A DNA stretch of 64,000 nucleotides from Arctopsyche grandis (Eukaryota; Arthropoda; Insecta; Trichoptera; Hydropsychidae): contig NC_135357.1 in NCBI RefSeq assembly GCF_051622035.1, forward strand, positions 33,460,191 through 33,524,190. Reading direction: 5' to 3'. A program made the position numbers and the translations under genes. The notes under the pieces are model-generated. The model worked only from the letters and a program-made list of their open reading frames with translations, was not told the DNA's origin and did no database searches. Position 1 is the first letter of the stretch, and each line of letters starts with the position of its first letter. Shown piece after piece: positions 11,201 through 22,628 of the stretch.

Positions 11201-12571
11201 ATTTAAACATTAGTAACTTCCAAAAGGATCAATTTTAAAGCTGACACTTTAATATTTAGTTCATTGTTTGTAGTTTTAAACTTAATGACGATTTCTGAAT
11301 TTCCTTCAGTGCCAACAAGATATACGTGTGCATTTAGAGACATCTGTGGCAGAGGTTGTCGACCGCTGTTCCATCACTGTATATAACACTACATACATCG
11401 CGCCGATATTTCATTATATGTATGTTAAAATACTACTATAATTCTTACTTATGATATGTGATGCCATCTGCCTTTTTACGTTTTCTTGAGTAATTGTAAC
11501 ACAATTTCACTGAATACGTTGGCATTTTCGAAAAACGTCAATCGACCTTCCGACTTAGAAGCTAACTAGCTACTGAGAGAGAGTGTGCATGCACTTTACT
11601 TTCCTATGAGTGTGCATGCACCAAAAGGGTGGTCGGCTTAGAGCGTCAGGGCGTATCTATGTATTCTATATCTATGACCCAAACTCAATTAACCAATTAA
11701 TTACTAAAAGCAATTGGTTTTTCTATTGAAAATATTGATCCATTCCATCTGTTTCACTCACCAGGTGTTTCATCAATGCCGGTATCGACCATCCAAAGTC
11801 TGTCACAAGCGTCAATTCTAGTACGGTAAACGTTCACCAAAGGTTTCTCACTATCTAAACTGTTTGCCTTCAAATTGGGATATGGCCGAAGGCCCGGCGA
11901 CTTATCTTTATCCCCGGCCAAGCTTAAATAGTTGAGGGTTGACGGTATACCTGAAATGTTGCCATGAAAGAATGAATTGTAAAAGAATTTTGTTTATATA
12001 AGTAATTAATTTCTTACCACCACGACGTCTAGGAACGGTGATGAAGAGTTTGTCTTGCCAATGATCCACACCCATTGGGATGTTGTTGTATTGGTTGAAG
12101 AATTGCCTGTTTTGGTCGGCAGACGGTTGAGCTGAAGTTTCTGCTATGATAGAAAATTTTTAATCATGAATTTTCATTCAGTTATCAAGAATAAGCAGCT
12201 TTATTTTATAATCATAAAAAACCTGGAGTTGCTGCTGGTGGTGCTGCGGCTAGTTTTGGCGGTTCATCGTCTTCTGGGAAGGACCAGGCATCGTCGCTTT
12301 CAGTATCCTGAACGGGTCCGCCATATCTACTGGTCAAAACTGGAAATAAAAATTTTGCTAAGTGAAATGCAAATACAAAACTATAAATTTCATCAAAATT
12401 TAAGTGATTTTAACAATTACCAGGTACTCCGTCTATGTTGTAAGTGATCTGTTTCCAAGCATAGACTTCTTCCAATTTTGCAACGCCAACTTCTTTGGCT
12501 GCAGGTACTGCATTAGTAACAGATAGGATACCAGCCAATGCGGCCAGCAAGAATGCAAACGTGTGTTTCAT
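8268..12571 (-). CDS. Yellow / major royal jelly family secreted protein
   Basis: Ten exons on the minus strand (12421-12571, 12223-12339, 12018-12143, 11762-11950, 10693-10809, 10442-10618, 10192-10370, 9932-10115, 9746-9851, 8268-8310) join in frame to 462 residues. The third exon could alternatively start at 12140. The start gives a signal peptide (MKHTFAFLLAALAGILSVTNA). Family landmarks are GVDHWQDKLFITVPRRRGG, VNVYRTRIDACDRLWMVDTG, the LACWNTNKPF block, and the C-terminal NEDNVWIMVNSMPIF with NFRVYK and a final TVC. An acidic, Ala/Pro-rich insert (about residues 60-95) separates the signal region from the beta-propeller. Yellow proteins are extracellular and act in cuticle pigmentation and sclerotisation or as dopachrome-conversion enzymes. 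Which paralogue this is cannot be settled here. Intron 4 holds a hAT-like element, and the last intron (1.4 kb) holds other repeats. A 3' splice site just upstream of the ATG suggests a separate 5' UTR exon. Confidence 0.93.
8705..9630 (+). repeat. Interspersed repeats in the last yellow intron
   Basis: Two families abut. The part from about 8705 (GTGTTTTGCCCGATGAAATA) also occurs at 17640-18040 and 21892-22620. The second starts at about 8823 (ACTAGTGGTTTTACCTGGCT, then TCGCTCGGTATTTGTAAT) and recurs at 40274, 40465, 40907, 41603 and 50008. It contains a GC-rich minisatellite (CTTCGCCCCCGG-like units) at 9040-9125 and a partial internal duplication at about 9195-9330. No coding capacity is credible. 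Confidence 0.7.
10868..11676. mobile_element. hAT-like non-autonomous element in yellow intron 4
   Basis: The ends are inverted repeats starting CATAGATATAGAATACATAG, 26 of 27 bp matching. They are flanked by an 8-bp duplication with one mismatch, ATCCAAAC at 10860-10867 and ACCCAAAC at 11677-11684. Both fit the hAT target pattern nTnnnnAn. The interior shares GGAGATCTTGTC, GAGGGGTGCGGGG and TGCATGCRCCAAAAGGG with the 252-bp copy at 37233-37484. It lies wholly within an intron and does not touch splice sites. Confidence 0.8.
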
Positions 12572-12744
12572 ATTGATTTCTTAGAATCTGGAAGATAAAT
12601 TAAAATGTTTCGTACTAGAAGTTGATTTACAAGAACGTGTTTGTAAAATAAATTGAAAGTAAGGTAAGATCATTAATATTTCCGTAGTAATTTGCCTTGA
12701 ATTAAGTTTGTTTATATGTATACATGAACTAATGTGCTTGATGA

Positions 12745-13175
12745 CTCCCCCCTTTCAAGAGCCATTCGATTATTTAACCTGCTTTCTGGGAGCCTTGATG
12801 TTTTTACTGCATCATACAGTTCTGTCAGGTAGACTTCTAGCTACATATTTACACATGTTGTTTTAATTTTGTAATATTATTATTTAGCATAATGTGTATG
12901 TATGTTGGTTTTATCTTTATTTATATATGTATGCTATTTTTTAATTTTATATACATATATGAGTAATTTATCTTTATTTATGTGTAGGTGTGTATGTATG
13001 TATGTATGTATGTATGAATGTGTATTTGTGTATACGTGTAAGTATTTGGGTATATATGGATGGTGTACATATATGTTTATATAATTGTCTTTGGCCAGGA
13101 AAGCGCATTGGGCTTACCTGTGAGGCCTTCCTGGTATAAATGAAATAAGAATAAATAAATAAAAATAAATAAATG
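12745..13175 (+). mobile_element. Decayed LINE 3' end with hairpin tail (LINE-B)
   Basis: The end of a reading frame, RLFNLLSGSLDVFTASYSS-type, stops at 12830-12832. It is similar in position and style to the RLLNEI...DIF ending of the LINE at 30.5 kb. A T-rich 3' UTR follows, with TGTATG microsatellite at about 12984-13012. It ends in a hairpin: CCAGGAAAGC (13095-13104) pairs with GCCTTCCTGG (13125-13134), followed by AATAAATAAATAAA. The same stem and loop end the SINE family here, so this lineage may be the SINE's partner. An alternative reading is a SINE 3' fragment next to unrelated DNA. Confidence 0.5.
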
Positions 13176-13179
13176 TACA

Positions 13180-14554
13180 TATTAGGGTCTTGTTAAGTGG
13201 ATACGGAAGATCTTATATGGAAAAAATGTATAAAAATAGTTTAAAAATCAACTCATAAGAACAGAAAACAAGTTTTGTTTTTCACGTATATTATAGATCT
13301 ATTTTTTTGGTATTGACCAATCATATTAAATTTAAACGATATATTTGGAGATGTTGCTACATAATTATAATTTTTTTTATTGCAGCTTCGCTTTGCGATA
13401 AACAATTTTCGTAACCGGTTGCTCAAGTTGAACTTGAACTGACCCCAGTTTGTTGGTATCGTTTTTTGCATCAATAATTAAGAATAAGTCTAGTAAGATC
13501 TATTATTTTACACGTAAAACAATAAATAAAAATTGCATTAAGTGCAAAATATTTTAATATGAAATTTTGAAATTCATAGTGATGTTATGTCTACTTAAAA
13601 TTTTGATTAATAAAATAAATTTAAAAATTCATCACTTTATGAAAGCTCTTCAGAAGCAACTTTAGTAAAGCGTAATTGATAATTTCAATTGACTTAAAAA
13701 AGTATTTTAATTGCTTTTGATTTTGATTCCTTAACATCTTAGCTCTAAACTTTTGATTTATAAATAACTTTTCAGTAAAATGTATTCTGTAAGACAAAGA
13801 ATTTATGCATAAAATATTTAAAACGTTTAATTCTGAATATTCTCACCGCTATTCTAAAAGTTGTCTTCTAGAGTCGAATCGAATATTACAACTAGCCGTA
13901 GATGTATCGAGATTTTGCTTTTATTTGAACCTGTCGGAAGCATTGATAGCAAACATATGGTTGATGTGTTTAAATAAAAAGCTATCACTAAAAGTTCTAA
14001 ATAAATAGCTTAGATTTAACTACACACATATGTGTTTAGTTAGGCATAATTTGCTTTGTTTATTATTATTATAAAATTATACTATTTTGATAAGTATTAC
14101 CTGAGAAATAAATTCCAATTGAAGCATACATACTACAATGATAACACTTTTGAATTTTATATGATTTATTATTTATTTGATAAAATTAAATATACATTCA
14201 GTGAAAGGTTGTCAATATGAACCAGAAACCAAGGCTAACAACTTGAAGTAATATTTTGGTTTTTTTTACACAATTTTTTACCAAGACAACTCTTACGATG
14301 TTTCTTTGAAATACTTGTATATCAACACGACACAGTAAAATATCATCAGACTTGATATGAATATATTATAATATAATTTGATTTTGATTTTGAAAAGCTT
14401 TTTATTCACCGTAAGGCGTGTTTACATTATGTCTTGGGTTCGTTCTAAAATTCATTGTTATTATTTATAATACTTCTTTTTTAAATGTCAATGTTTAAGG
14501 CACAATACAAGAAAAAGTCCAAATCCTATTTGCAGTTATCAAATGTTCATAGCA
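13180..14554. other. Intergenic AT-rich sequence
   Basis: Nothing supported is seen. It contains no convincing exon and no clear repeat ends. Confidence 0.5.
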
Positions 14555-14563
14555 TATTATTTA

Positions 14564-15092
14564 GGTTGTGGCTATTTGCAGGTACTATATCTGCGAATTA
14601 TTGGCTATTTGCAGGTACTATATCTGCGACAGGCGCAAAGCCTTCTGCGCATGCGCGTGAACTTATAATCCGATTATAATTTCTTACATTTAATGTATGC
14701 TAGACTTGTTTAATCAATCGTTCACTATACATGAGGCAAATAAATTTCGCACGTTTTTATAATAGATTTATATAATTTAGCTAGTTCGCGGCTTGTACTT
14801 ATATGTAGGTATTATACGTTGTATATGATAATAATTTTCTAACAATTAAAAATATTAACTAATTTGGATTATATTTTTTACTCTACGTCACTTTACGAGT
14901 TCGAACTAAATTTTAAGAGGTTTAAAACAAAATTTCAACAGTAAACACGCTGACAGTGACAGTTCACGCGTATGCGTGAAGGCTTTGGGCCTGTCGTAGA
15001 TAGAGTACCTGCAAATAGCCAATAATTCGCAGATATAGTACCTGAAAATAGTCAATAATTTGCAGATATAGTACCTGCAAATAGCCACAACC
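14564..15092. mobile_element. Mutator-like foldback element with repeats in its arms
   Basis: A perfect 9-bp target duplication, TATTATTTA, flanks it at 14555-14563 and 15093-15101. The arms start GGTTGTGGCTATTTGCAGGT and are about 100-130 bp long. Each arm contains tandem copies of a 33-bp unit (GGCTATTTGCAGGTACTATA and onward). There are two copies in the left arm and three in the right. Long inverted repeats and a 9-bp duplication are the marks of the Mutator superfamily. The middle is non-coding. Confidence 0.88.
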
Positions 15093-15099
15093 TATTATT

Positions 15100-15790
15100 T
15101 AAAGACTTTTTAGGGTTCTTCTTCTTCTTTTTTATTCCTCTCCTCGTAGGATGTTGGATATCACATTGGTACCATCCACGGAGATTGCCCATCCATGAGA
15201 TGCGTCTTCTACCAACGCTTCTTTCCCCTTGTACTTTCCCCTGCAATATGAGCTGTATGATTTCATATTTCGGATTTCTCATCACATGACCCAGGTATTT
15301 GAGTTTTCTGGGCTTCACGACGCATAATAACTCTCGTTTTCTTTTCATTCGTTTCAATACTTCTTCATTTCGGACTCTGTCCACCCAGGGGATCCTCAAC
15401 ATTATCCTGAAACACCACATTTCAAATGCTGCCAGCTTTTTCTCTGTAGCTTGAGTCATGGTCCAGGATTCGACCCCATTAAGACTTGTACTGATAGAAC
15501 GTAGCAGTGTAGAATTCTCATCCTTAGGTCAAGATTGAAATCTCTATTGCAGAGGAGATCACGCATCTTGAAGAAAGCGTTTCTGATTTAAATTCTGATT
15601 TTAATCTCTTGTGAATGGTCCCATTGGTCGTTCAACCAGCATCCTAAATATTTATATTGATGCACTAGTTCAATGTTTTTGTCATTTATTTTTAGTGGCG
15701 TGGGAGGCATTTATTTTTAGGGTTAGCGATCTAATTAAAATTATGTCTTGATAATCTGCTTTTATACCTGAATGGTGAATACATTTTGTT
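15100..15790 (-). pseudogene. RTE-like endonuclease-reverse transcriptase, C-terminal remnant
   Basis: The open part (to 15459) reads EMWCFRIMLRIPWVDRVRNE, RKLKYLGHVMR and GRRRISWMGNLRGW, the typical C-terminus of endonuclease-reverse transcriptases ("craniofacial development protein 2-like"). Upstream the homology continues through frameshifts (FFKMRDLLCNRDF, HQYKYLGCWLND) to about 15790. It is a dead 5'-truncated copy abutting the Mutator-like element's right duplication. Confidence 0.85.
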
Positions 15791-15896
15791 GAATCTCCAT
15801 TGAGACCTTCCACCAATTTGTTGTTTTGACTATCGGTAGTTCTATAACAGATTTATAATATAATATCTAAAATTATATATGTACATATGTATTGAG

Positions 15897-16064
15897 CAGT
15901 GGCGGCTCGTCTATATGGGCGGCAGGGCTGCAGCCCTCCCAGTATAGTACATATGAATGCTATTTTTGTCTGCATTTGATCACTGGTACTATAGACCGAG
16001 CTACTACAGCCCAATTAATCTCTGCAGCCCCCCCCCCCCTATGAATTCTCACGAGTCGCCACTG
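15897..16064. mobile_element. hAT-like miniature element (168 bp)
   Basis: The ends are CAGTGGCGGCTCGT and its inverse with one mismatch (CAGTGGCGACTCGT). A perfect 8-bp duplication, GTATTGAG, lies at 15889-15896 and 16065-16072 and fits nTnnnnAn. The interior has a C-run and CAGCCC words that could pair (GGGCTGCAG with CTGCAGCCC). It is non-coding. Confidence 0.88.
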
Positions 16065-16074
16065 GTATTGAGTT

Positions 16075-16966
16075 GAAATATGCCATCAATAGACTCAAAA
16101 TTAATAAATTCCTTGGATTAGACCATACATATAAAGCGAGATAATAAAATATAAACAAACTGCTTACACAATATCACCAAACAAACATTCACAATTAATT
16201 AAAAACATTAAAAAATAATCTATGTATGCACGAAGATGAATTGATGTGAGACTAGACAAGCCGTTAGCAACTGCAAAAATACACTAACATTTTGATAAAA
16301 AAGATAAAAAAAAGGAGTGACGATTTTTATAACTTCACATCACAATATTTGAACACTAGCAAAAATAAAACTTAAAATAAATATTTAATTTGGTAAGGTA
16401 TTAAGAAAAAAAACATTTTGGTTTATCATTACTTAGTATCGTGTTTATACAGAGAGATAAAAATTTGGTATCTCATCGCTGTGACATGTTTGTGTTCGTA
16501 TGAAATATTATTTATAAATGTTAAGTCAATGATTTGTGTACAATTACAGTGTATATATAAGTACATATAATTATAATAATTGCTATTGAGTTATAATAAT
16601 TTACAAATATAATTATATCAGTCTAAATTTACTTCTTAAAGTTTGAAAATCTTTGTTTCAAAACAAAATGTAATAAAATAAATAAACTGTAATAATTTAT
16701 AATGTTGCAACTTGGCTTTTATATATATTGCACCGTTGTTATAATTAGTTTGTGTGAAGTATGTATGTAACTTGCCACACAAGATAAGTTAAAAAAGCTT
16801 ATGGGAATATATGTATATGTATGTATGTACGTAAACCTCTCAACGGACGTTCTTCAATTCAGATAATGATGAAACACGTAACGGACAATACTCTTTCAAC
16901 ATTGTCTTCGGAGTGTTTTCCCAATTAGTCAATTGTACCTACATATATATTTGACCCAAAGTAAAC
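16075..16966. other. Upstream region of the sugar transporter gene
   Basis: No other gene is seen. The stretch before the ATG has CATACATATATATTTGACC and similar AT words, with no clear core promoter. Confidence 0.4.
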
Positions 16967-19900
16967 ATGTCTGAAAAGTCTGATATTGCTAATATTGCAT
17001 ATAAAACTAGTACTTTCAATCAATATGTCGCAGTTATAACATGTAAGTTAATTCACATTATGATTTTAATCCCCCACACTTATAAATATCTAAAGAAATT
17101 TTTTTTGAAAATTGTATTCTCAATAATAATTGGGATATTTTTCTCAAAGATATACAAAAGTAGAAGAGAGTGGCCATCGTATTGTCGAAAGATTTTGACT
17201 TTTAATTAATTATATGTATAAAAGTTTCTTCATGAAAGTGTCACCGTCTAATATTTTTACTTTACATAGAGTTGTAGAATAATCGTACATTTTTTTAAAT
17301 TAAATTATATCACAATTTTTTGTTAAAAAAAGTCTTTCATAGAAAGTCAGAGAAAGTCTTTTAGGAGAGAAAATTAATTATAATATTAAATATATAAAAA
17401 AAATCATCAATTTTAGGACCCTATTGAACTAGAATAATCCTAAGATTGATTTTATTTTTATAAATTATCAATTTATAAGAGAATTTGCATATATTTTTAC
17501 AAGGTTTATATTAGTTGAGTGTGTCAAATTAATTAAAGAATATATTATAATATAATGACTTTTTATCATTTATATATAATATTGCTCTATTTTTTATCAT
17601 ATATGAGATAACGCTTTGATTCAACATATGTATGTAAAAACACTGCCAATAAAACGTACGAATATAATACGAACATGATAACAAATCAACAAAAAATATA
17701 TACTGTTTGCTACCAATGTTTCCTCTAGGGAAATAAGTCTCTGAGCACTTAGCGCCATCTATTGAAAATTTATTTAATTAATTAATTAATTTTTCTAATG
17801 GTATTTTATATTGTTTATATGTATGTAAGTAGGAAGGTATTTTTACCATTTTTTTCATATTAAACAATTAAATATAAATATTAAATTAAATATATTTAAA
17901 AGGTATTTTAAAATATACGACCGGGGGCTGATTGAACACAGGATCGACACATTTTTTTTTTTTTTTTTTATTTAATAATTTGATATTCCATAACCCATGC
18001 GATGATATTTCATCGGGCACAACACTAGTTACGGGAATAAAAGCACTAAATGTTATAACTAGAGCCCGGATAACCAAGGTGCCGTTTATTGTTCAAATGT
18101 TGTAAATGCATTGTTAACCGCTTAGACGCCCAGCCGACGCGCTGAGCGTATAATAGATACGGCTGTTTGCGCCTTAAGGCGCTTTGGGCAGCTAAGCGGT
18201 TAAAGGTTTGCCGAACCTTTTTTACAAAGCATTTACAACAATTGAATAATAAGCGGCACCTTGGTTATCCGCACTCTAGTTATGACTAGTGGCCGGATCC
18301 ACAGCGCGCCGTTTATTGATAAATTGTTGTAAATGCTATTGTTCAATTGTTGTAAACGGTTCGCCCAACCTTTTTTTTTTGTACTCTGGCTTTGTAAATA
18401 GAGCCAAACCACCCTGATTCCTGGAAAAAGCAATGTCTCTATCCGCAGTCTAGTTATAACTTGAAATCTGTCAGTTAAAGGGGGTTTATATGTATATTGA
18501 AACACATAAAATATATCAACGAATGACATTTCATAGCAAATGTAAACTTCTATACACTACATCTATCTATTACATTCAAATGAACATTTAAAATTGATCT
18601 TAATTGGAATGTAGGTCTCGTTGGCTTAATTTACATCAATTAGTAAAACACTTCATATTAATTCGTATGGCATTGATCAATTAATTGTTTTCGGGAAAAT
18701 GTTTTCGCCAAAGAACTTTATAACAATTAAATTGATATTTCTTTCAAGGTTCATTTATGGCAACGATGTACGGACATGCCATCGGTTGGAGCTCAGCTGC
18801 AGTGCCTCAGTTGGAAGATGGAGGTCCATCACTACCGTCAGGAGTGGATGGAATCGACTCCACATTTTCAGGATGGGTCGGGGGTGCATTCTGCTTGGGA
18901 GCTCTCGTATCGGCTCCGGTTCACGGCTTATTAGCGGATGCTAAAGGACGCAAATTCGCTGGATACATTGTCTCTCTTTGCTTTATGGTGAGATATTTGA
19001 AAAACACAACACGGAAAGTGTATACTTCACACTTATTGATTGTTTTAAAACGTGCAGATTCATTGGGTGTTCATAAGTTTGGGCAGTACAATGACTTTTG
19101 TGTTCATTGGGCGGGCTTTTGGCGGAGCCGGTGCTGCTGGATCCATCACAGTTGCATCAATTTACAGCAATGAAGTTGCTGAAAGTAGAATCAGAGGCAC
19201 ATTAGGTATTATTGAAAATGATTGTGAGTATGGTTTAATACATTTAATACGTTTAATTAAAAAAAATTGTTGTGTAGGAGGATTTTTGGCACTGCTTTAT
19301 GTTATGGGAATATTTTCTGCATTTATCGTTGGAGCTTATGCGTCTTTTTATACCACTGTAAATGCATATCTTTTGATAAGTGTTTTGTATTTACCTGTTT
19401 GGTGGAAAATGCCAGAATCACCGGTTTATCTGGTGCTCAATGGACAAGATGAGGTAAATTATATCATATTTTTATAACAGATTTTATCCGTTGCAATAGG
19501 GGACACATGAAAAAAATGCTTTTTGAGATAAATGTTTTAACACTTTTATAGTAATTTATTTATAAATTGCTATTTTAAGTAACTTAAAATAGCAATTTAT
19601 AAATCAAAATATTTTCTTCAAAATAAAAACCTCAAATCTCAAAAATTACGCGCAATAATCTGAAAATGAAAAAGGACATATTACTAATTATACTGCAAAT
19701 TATTACTATTCCATTTTAAATTAAAAATAAAATTAGTGCAATACTGACTTAAAAGTATCTACTTGATTAAGAAGTATCTACGCTTAGCTAAAATGAAATA
19801 CGCGCTATTTCGCACAAAAATCCAAACCCAAAAAATATGTATTTCATGTTCGAAAACGGTTTCATGTCCGGGACACTTTTCAATACGGGACACCCAATCC

Positions 19901-21400
19901 GGGACGTCTGGTCACCTTAATTTACTTGTATATTTTTATCACCATGATTCATGAAGGATTGTGTTAATTCTTCAGTGATGTAAATAAAGAATGGCAAAAA
20001 GTTATTTGTTATTTGTTGTATAGTAAAATATTTACCATAATATATGTACATATTTGCTCAACATCTATGCAAATATACTGGCATTTAGTTGACCCAAGGT
20101 TGGGTTATAACTCTAAACAAACAAACTATAACAAAATTGGCTTATAACTCTATTCCAAAGCGCCAGCTAAAGATTATTAAGAATTAAGAACAATTTTCCT
20201 CATAACGGTCATTCATTGGTGTTTTATAATGATAAGTTTCTCTTCATTAATAATTATTTAGTTTAAATTTAACAAGAACACTTATGTAACGTTTGTTTTA
20301 TTAGAAAGCCCTATCAGCTTTAGCTTGGTTGAGAAAGTGTGATAAAAGTAATGCCATTACTGCATTTGAAGAGTTGAAAGTTCAACAAGCTGGAGCAGCT
20401 AAAGCAGCCACCGTGCGAGAATTTTGTACGTTGGTAAAAAATCATATAAACTCCATTAAAATTACGCATTCAACATTAATCAAATAACACACACCATTGC
20501 AGTTAAGCATCCAGCATCAGTAAGAGGACTCATATTAGGAAGTGGGATCTCAAGTATACAAACCTTCAGTGGCATATTTGCCGTACACAATTACGCCAGC
20601 ACTATATTCAAAAGGGCCGGAGGAATATTGGATCCGTTTACCTCGACGATAGTGTATGGAGGTTTGATGTGTGTAGGAGCAATGATGCCTCCATTATTTG
20701 TCGACAGAACTGGCAGAAAAGTAATGCAGCAATTGCAAATCTACTAATCACATTTGACCTGTGTGAACATTTTGAATGTTTTTTCCAGTCTTTGCTGGCG
20801 TGGTCGTGCTCTCTGCTGGCTTTGAGCATGTCTGTGCTCGGATTTTACTTCTGGGCTATGTCTGCTGGGTATCTCAAGTCTGATCCTAATGCGGATCCTG
20901 AGGCAGCTGCTAGTGCAATGGATATGGTGATAGCACTTGTGCCCGTTGTAACTCTGTCGTGGAGTGTTTTGGTGTACTATATTGGACTCGGATCCGTCAC
21001 ATATATAACAGTGGCTGAATTGTACCTGGATGAGGTAATTTTACATTGATTTGTATTACTTGCATGTTGTTATATATGTATTTTTGGATTGTATTATAGA
21101 TGAGAGGTGTCGGTGGTGCCATTGTAGCCGCCGTTATTTGGTTGACATCCTTTGTGTTGCTTCAATTCTTCGGTCCAACTGTTGAGGTGGTTATATAATT
21201 GATGTTGTTGATTTGCCAACGTGTGTGGGTTTGATTTTCATGTTTTTGTTATGTTGCAGTTGCTCGGCGATCATTACGTGTTCTTTTTCTTTTCGGCGGT
21301 GTGCTGTTTCGGCACAATCTTTACTATTGTTTGGCTTCCGGAGACTAAAGGAAGATCCCCCCAAGAGATTGCAGTGGAGTTGGAAATGATGATAAAATAA
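16967..21400 (+). CDS. MFS sugar transporter (Tret1-like facilitated transporter)
   Basis: Nine exons (16967-17042, 18749-18987, 19058-19205, 19278-19453, 20305-20425, 20503-20720, 20789-21034, 21100-21186, 21260-21400) join in frame to 483 residues, normal for the family. Signature motifs appear in order: DAKGRK after TM2 (residues 89-94), FIGRAFGGAGAAGS in TM4, PESPVYLV (200-207), QTFSG in TM7 (273-277), DRTGRK (321-326) and PETKGR at the end (464-469). The protein sits in a membrane with 12 predicted spans and moves trehalose or other sugars by facilitated diffusion. Exon 3 must use the donor at 19206 rather than the one at 19224, which would create a TGA at the junction. The 1.7-kb first intron carries transposon arrays, and intron 4 (0.85 kb) carries a perfect palindrome. 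Substrate is inferred from the family only. Confidence 0.93.
17640..18045 (-). repeat. Interspersed repeat in transporter intron 1
   Basis: On the minus strand it reads TGTTGTGCCCGATGAAATAT, CGATCCTGTGTTCAATCAGC and TTTCAATAGATGGCGCTAAG, then ACATTGGTAGCAAACAG. The same order occurs on the plus strand at 21892-22620, and parts occur at 8705 and 9490-9560. It is non-coding and of unknown class. Confidence 0.65.
18060..18278. mobile_element. hAT-like miniature element A of a sharing array
   Basis: The arms are TAGAGCCCGGATAACCAAGG and, from the right, TAGAGTGCGGATAACCAAGG. The flanking 8-bp duplications are GTTATAAC (18052-18059) and GTTATGAC (18279-18286). The element is a near-complete foldback (GTTGTAAATGC against GCATTTACAAC). 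A second, TTAA-specific element sits inside it at 18118-18199. Confidence 0.82.
18118..18199. mobile_element. piggyBac-like miniature element (82 bp) nested in element A
   Basis: The ends are CCGCTTAGACGCCC and, inverted, CCGCTTAGCTGCCC. It is flanked by TTAA on both sides (18114-18117 and 18200-18203). The uninterrupted host sequence, CATTGTTAAAGG, is visible in related copies (for example the inverse at about 38455-38470), which proves a precise insertion at TTAA. Confidence 0.85.
18287..18452. mobile_element. hAT-like miniature element B of a sharing array
   Basis: It starts TAGTGGCCGGATCC and ends ATCCGCAGTCTA. It shares its left duplication (GTTATGAC) with element A and has GTTATAAC at 18453-18460 on the right. 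The interior contains GTTGTAAATGC and TTTACAAAGCC-type words of the same family, plus GATTCCTGGAAAAAGCA, seen again at 38280 and 38815. Confidence 0.82.
19558..19604. repeat. Perfect 47-bp palindrome in transporter intron 4
   Basis: The arm ATTTATAAATTGCTATTTTA plus AGT (23 bp) is followed by a single A and then the exact reverse complement. It can form a stable hairpin. No function is evident. Confidence 0.95.
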
Positions 21401-21419
21401 TTTATAAATTTTAATTTAT

Positions 21420-22620
21420 ATGAACTTTATAGTGAAAATATACATTGTACTTTGTTAATGTATGAAGTGAGATTTTCATACAAAATCATATTTTTTATAC
21501 TGTTTTACAATAAAAATCACAGATGTCACTTGTATTAAGTAACATATATTTACATATGTGCATGTACTTATAGCAACTAAAATGAATATAGTTCTGTAAA
21601 AATAATACGACTGATATGAATAAAATTATAAGTACAAGACATGACCCAACTTCCGTCACTGCGTCCTTCAAGGGCTAAAAGTATTAGCAAATAAATGAAT
21701 ATGTAATTTTTATATATACATACATAATACTATTTACATATGTAGGTAATTATATAAAATTGTAAATATGCTTGCCTGAAGTATAAAATCTCATTTTAAG
21801 CCAAAAATATAACATATATGTATGTAAATTGAATCGTCACAAATATTCAATGCAAATGGAAACATTCTCACCAAGCTTCTGGTTTTATGTTATACTAGTG
21901 TTGTACCCGATGAAATATCATCGCATGGGTGTTGGCATATTAAGTTATTAAATAAAAAAAAATTAAAAGAAATGTGTTTAGTCCTGTGTTCGATTAGCAC
22001 GCGGTCGAATATTTTTCAAATACCTTTTAAATATATTTAATTTAATATTTATATTTAATTGTTTATAAATGGAAAAAAAATGGTAAAAACTCACTACCTA
22101 CATACATATAAACAATATAAGAAACAAATAGAAAAATTAATTATTTATTAAATAATTGAATAAATTTTCAATAGATGGTGCTAAATGCTCATTGCCATTT
22201 GCCATTCAAGTCATATTTTTACACAAGAATTATTCCAAAACTCAATTAAACGTATCGTGACGAATTAACACACTATCCTATCACAGATAAATAAATAAAA
22301 TATATAAAAACCAGTTTAATCTCAATTTATTCTCAAATTACAGGGTTTATTATAAGATTTTATAAATTCTTCGTCCATGGTTCAATTGGGAGCAACGTCT
22401 GTTGTCACAGAAACAATTTTCTCTAAGTTGTTATACATTTCTTTAAATGTATTATAAAATTCTTTAAAAAATACAAGACCAGTTTACTACCCTTTCAATG
22501 TTATTAGCATTTTTTTTTATTTTCACACGTCAACACGTGGGTCATTTACAAAGCCTTCTTGGGTCAGTGTATGACCCACGGATCATAAGTTCGCCATCAC
22601 TGACCTAGAGGAAACATTGG
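21420..22620 (+). repeat. Transporter 3' flank and interspersed repeat
   Basis: From 21401 comes an AT-rich 3' UTR with AATAAA at about 21509. From about 21892 (TACTAGTGTTGTACCCGATG) to 22620 lies a longer plus-strand copy of the family at 17640-18045, ending in ACATTGGTAGCAAACGG. It is non-coding. Confidence 0.6.
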
Positions 22621-22628
22621 TAGCAAAC

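Noticed and set aside
18699-18944. Alternative start for the sugar transporter at 18699
   Set aside because: That frame is out of phase with the conserved protein. The exon at 16967-17042 joins in frame and supplies the expected N-terminus (FNQYVAVIT).
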